A stretch of DNA of 64,000 nucleotides from Chrysophaeum taylorii. Its lineage: Eukaryota > Sar > Pelagophyceae > Pelagomonadales > Pelagomonadaceae. Under the pieces are notes generated by a model. The model did no database searches. It was not told the DNA's origin and saw nothing but the letters and a program-made list of their open reading frames with translations. The position numbers and the translations under genes are program-made. Below, in pieces: positions 61,889-64,000 of the stretch. The first letter of the stretch is position 1; each line of letters begins with the position of its first letter. The stretch is taken from positions 39,025 to 103,024 of the forward strand of contig JAQMWT010000683.1 in the NCBI GenBank assembly GCA_029834535.1, written 5' to 3'.

Positions 61889-62329
61889 CTTGATCGGTCG
61901 TGGGTTTACGTCTCTAAAGTAGAGAAACCGGTGGCGAGTCCACGGGTCTCATAATCGGATCAAAGAAGCCCACGCGTATTGCACGCAGTGGCTCAACATC
62001 ATCTTCGCATCATCATCCAGATGCGGGTTGTCGGAATTCCTAGATCTCGAACAACCTTCGACTTCTTCCTTCGTCGAATTACGACTTTCATCGCCTCATT
62101 GTCCTTGACGTGCTCCGGAGTCTGCGGTAACGGTACACCGTCCGCATCGCGCGGCGCATCCTTCCATGGCACATCGAACTTTTCTTCGTATTTGAACCTC
62201 ACCTCAGGGTGGCTCTTATTGATCTTTTCACCTTTGACGCGCACATTCGGCTCGCTCCTTACTTTCGGCTCCTGTTCAGGTTCAGGATCCGGCGGAACGT
62301 CCACTATTGATTGTCGGGGGGACTGCAAG

Positions 62330-63250
62330 GATCGATCTGTCGGGACTCAACGCGGTCGGCAGGACTTCGCCACTGGCGGAACACCTCTGGTCACGGAGTT
62401 GTGCAGATCGACTGCTGAATCGCAAGAGTGTATGGAGGGACGACGGACGCAAATGTTTGAACGAATCTGTCTTAGACAAGCCAGCCTAATCATGGTCCAC
62501 CGGCATCGTGAGCAACTCGGCCGTCATCTCGAGAGTCAAAGGCGGAGTGTCCAGCGATGCGGTCCCAAACGAAGAGGAACCCGCGTAACGGTTGGCAGTC
62601 GTATCTGTTGCTTCTCGGGACGAGCCAAGATTATTCAGCTGGAGCAGGTGGCGTTCATGAGCATAACTAAAGCTGCAGCAAATTTTGTTGCATGTTCACA
62701 CGGTGTTCGGAGCCTCTTGCAAGTGCAGTGGGTGACTGAAACCAACAATCGCACGCGAGAGCTCAATCGATGGGCGTGATATCGCGTGAATTGACGACGT
62801 ACACGTAAGGGGTGGCAGCGCTATATACGAAATGAGCGACGCCTCCTGTTCAATCAGCCACATCATGAAACCAGCCATTTTGCACAGCTGGCATCGTCCA
62901 GTTGTGCCATGCTCTGCCAACACCTCTGGATGTCAAGTTGCAAGTGCTGAATGAACGCGGGGTGGAGACGCTATACACGACGATGACCATTCCGCTTCAG
63001 GCAAATAAGCCTGATCAATCGGAGGGTCGAGTCATATCGTCCGCAGAGCGGTGCTGAACCACAGGTATCTTCGGAAAATTCTTCTGATGAACCTTGTTGG
63101 CAGCTGTTGAAGAGTCAAGAGCAAGGACGACTGGCGTACACCTGGCTCGGTCGCTCGTTGCAGTCCTAAGTAGCTCCGGCGCCGCTAAAGAGCATCACAA
63201 CCTTGCGATACGTGATCGGCGCCCAGTGGACCTTTTCAAACCTTCGGCGA
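62330..63250 (-). pseudogene. gypsy-B methyltransferase remnant
   Basis: Short in-frame pieces align with the gypsy-A domain: SKTDSFKHL (X) near 62480, TRVPLRLGPHR near 62580, LSSRVRLLVS (VIII) near 62770, CAKWLVS-like pieces near 62890, LCGRYDSTLRLI near 63040 and GAG near 63180. More than twenty small deletions relative to gypsy-A destroy the frame. Confidence 0.6.
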
Positions 63251-64000
63251 ATCTCGCCTTGCTGTAACTTCTCGGCATTTGGCTTCCTCCTCGTCAGTTC
63301 GTCGGTCGAAATCGTCGTTACCGAGCGTTCTTGACGAGAATTCTCTTCTTATCGGCAGAAGGAGACGCACCACTGAGCTCAAAAGCATCGTTCGGGAGCC
63401 GCATCGCCTTGAGTAAGATGAAGCTTGCGACCAAACAGTGAACGATAGGCTAGCCTTGGTAGATTCGGATTCACCATCAACTTCGTAAATCGTCGACCGT
63501 TTCAACATTCAACTCGTAATCAAAACAACAATATCGCCAAAAACAAGGACGCCATAGGTAATCACGGTCGGCATCCGGGTAGAGGGACATCGCCACTCGA
63601 GCTGCGAACATGTGATCCTCAGGAAAACACGTGCATCGATACGCCGGTTAGCGCCGTACCAAGACGCGGCACTAACAAAATAGTTCCACAGGCTGCGAAG
63701 AAGGGCGACTGGCACGCGGCGAGGGCATAGAGCTCGACCTTCATCGCGCGATACGCCTGGAAATGCTTCGCAGGCGTCGCGTTCTGAACTTCGAGAAGGC
63801 GAACTGGAGGAACGCACCCCAAAGTCGCAAAGCTCCCGCTCATTCAGCGGTGGGCGCTGGGTTTTCAATCTTCGCCTGAGCGAGCGTAGACTCAGTTCGC
63901 CACTGTGCTCAGGCGTTGCATCACGCGAGTGCACATTTGCCCTAAACCTGACTACCACGGGATTGGATGCGCTTATCGTCGCAGAACAGGGCGAACGTCA
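63251..64000 (-). pseudogene. gypsy-B protease-linker remnant
   Basis: Fragments such as NDDFDRRTDEEEAKCREVTA (63508-63236 frame) and ASLSFT match the gypsy-A linker between protease and methyltransferase. Beyond about 63550 only short patches (gcgactggcacgc, gctcgaccttcatcg) can be aligned. No open frame is meaningful here. Confidence 0.5.

Larger units (their letters stand above)
58214..64000 (-). mobile_element. gypsy-B: second gypsy copy of the gypsy-A family, running off the window
   Basis: 3' LTR (58214-58535), integrase, RNase H, RT, MTase and protease-linker in minus orientation, nearly the same as gypsy-A over 58536-61200. Beyond about 61200 single-base losses become frequent, and past 62300 they occur every few tens of bases. 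Compared with A, about 190 bp of the MTase-RT junction is deleted near 62328. The 5' LTR and gag lie outside the window. Confidence 0.8.

Overview
This window reads as nuclear DNA of a eukaryote whose intergenic space is packed with nested retrotransposons. It contains Ty1/copia and Ty3/gypsy LTR elements, LINE and SINE copies, Helitron fragments and two terminal-inverted-repeat insertions. No prokaryotic operons, tRNA, rRNA or CRISPR are visible. Only one complete gene looks like host DNA: a single-exon frame of 1,611 codons on the minus strand (50864-55699). Intron-poor genes separated by retrotransposon blocks would suit an alga, for example a florideophyte red alga. That is a guess from style, not a demonstrated identity.

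Layout. 1-4974: an edge-truncated ORF, a copia LTR with gag start fused in frame to the integrase end of a gypsy element, a divergent gypsy LTR and a hypothetical coiled-coil ORF. 4975-16367: copia-B, full length but inactivated, with two back-to-back DNA transposons in its gag. 16368-18600: 5' part of a Helitron Rep gene. 18601-28418: copia-C, without 5' end, carrying a LINE, a Helitron-helicase fragment with minisatellite, and a SINE. 28419-32992: copia-D, minus strand, truncated at both ends. 33157-36300: a decayed, divergent copia (E) holding a LINE end. 36300-39463: gypsy-C, minus strand, 5' LTR plus gag. 39464-40636: nothing recognised. 40637-50727: gypsy-A, minus strand, both LTRs, with long open frames. 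50864-55699: the membrane-anchored gene. 55700-58213: a 133-bp near-perfect palindrome and broken genes of unknown type. 58214-64000: gypsy-B, minus strand, running off the window and accumulating indels towards the edge.

Main result. Both retrotransposon superfamilies here carry a cytosine-5 DNA methyltransferase-like domain inside their coding region. In copia (B, C, D) it lies between protease and integrase, giving gag-PR-MTase-IN-RT-RH. Motifs IV (LPCQ), VI (ENV), VIII and X (ANAVP) are legible. In gypsy (A, and ruined in B) it lies between the protease-like segment and RT, giving gag-PR-MTase-RT-RH-IN. Motifs I (FFSGAGG), IV (SPPC), VIII (SSRVR) and X (VVPP) are legible. To my knowledge retrotransposon-borne cytosine methyltransferases have been reported only from a charophyte and a dinoflagellate. 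Finding two different-looking versions in two superfamilies side by side would suggest that elements in this genome manage their own DNA methylation state. Function is inferred; most copies here are broken.
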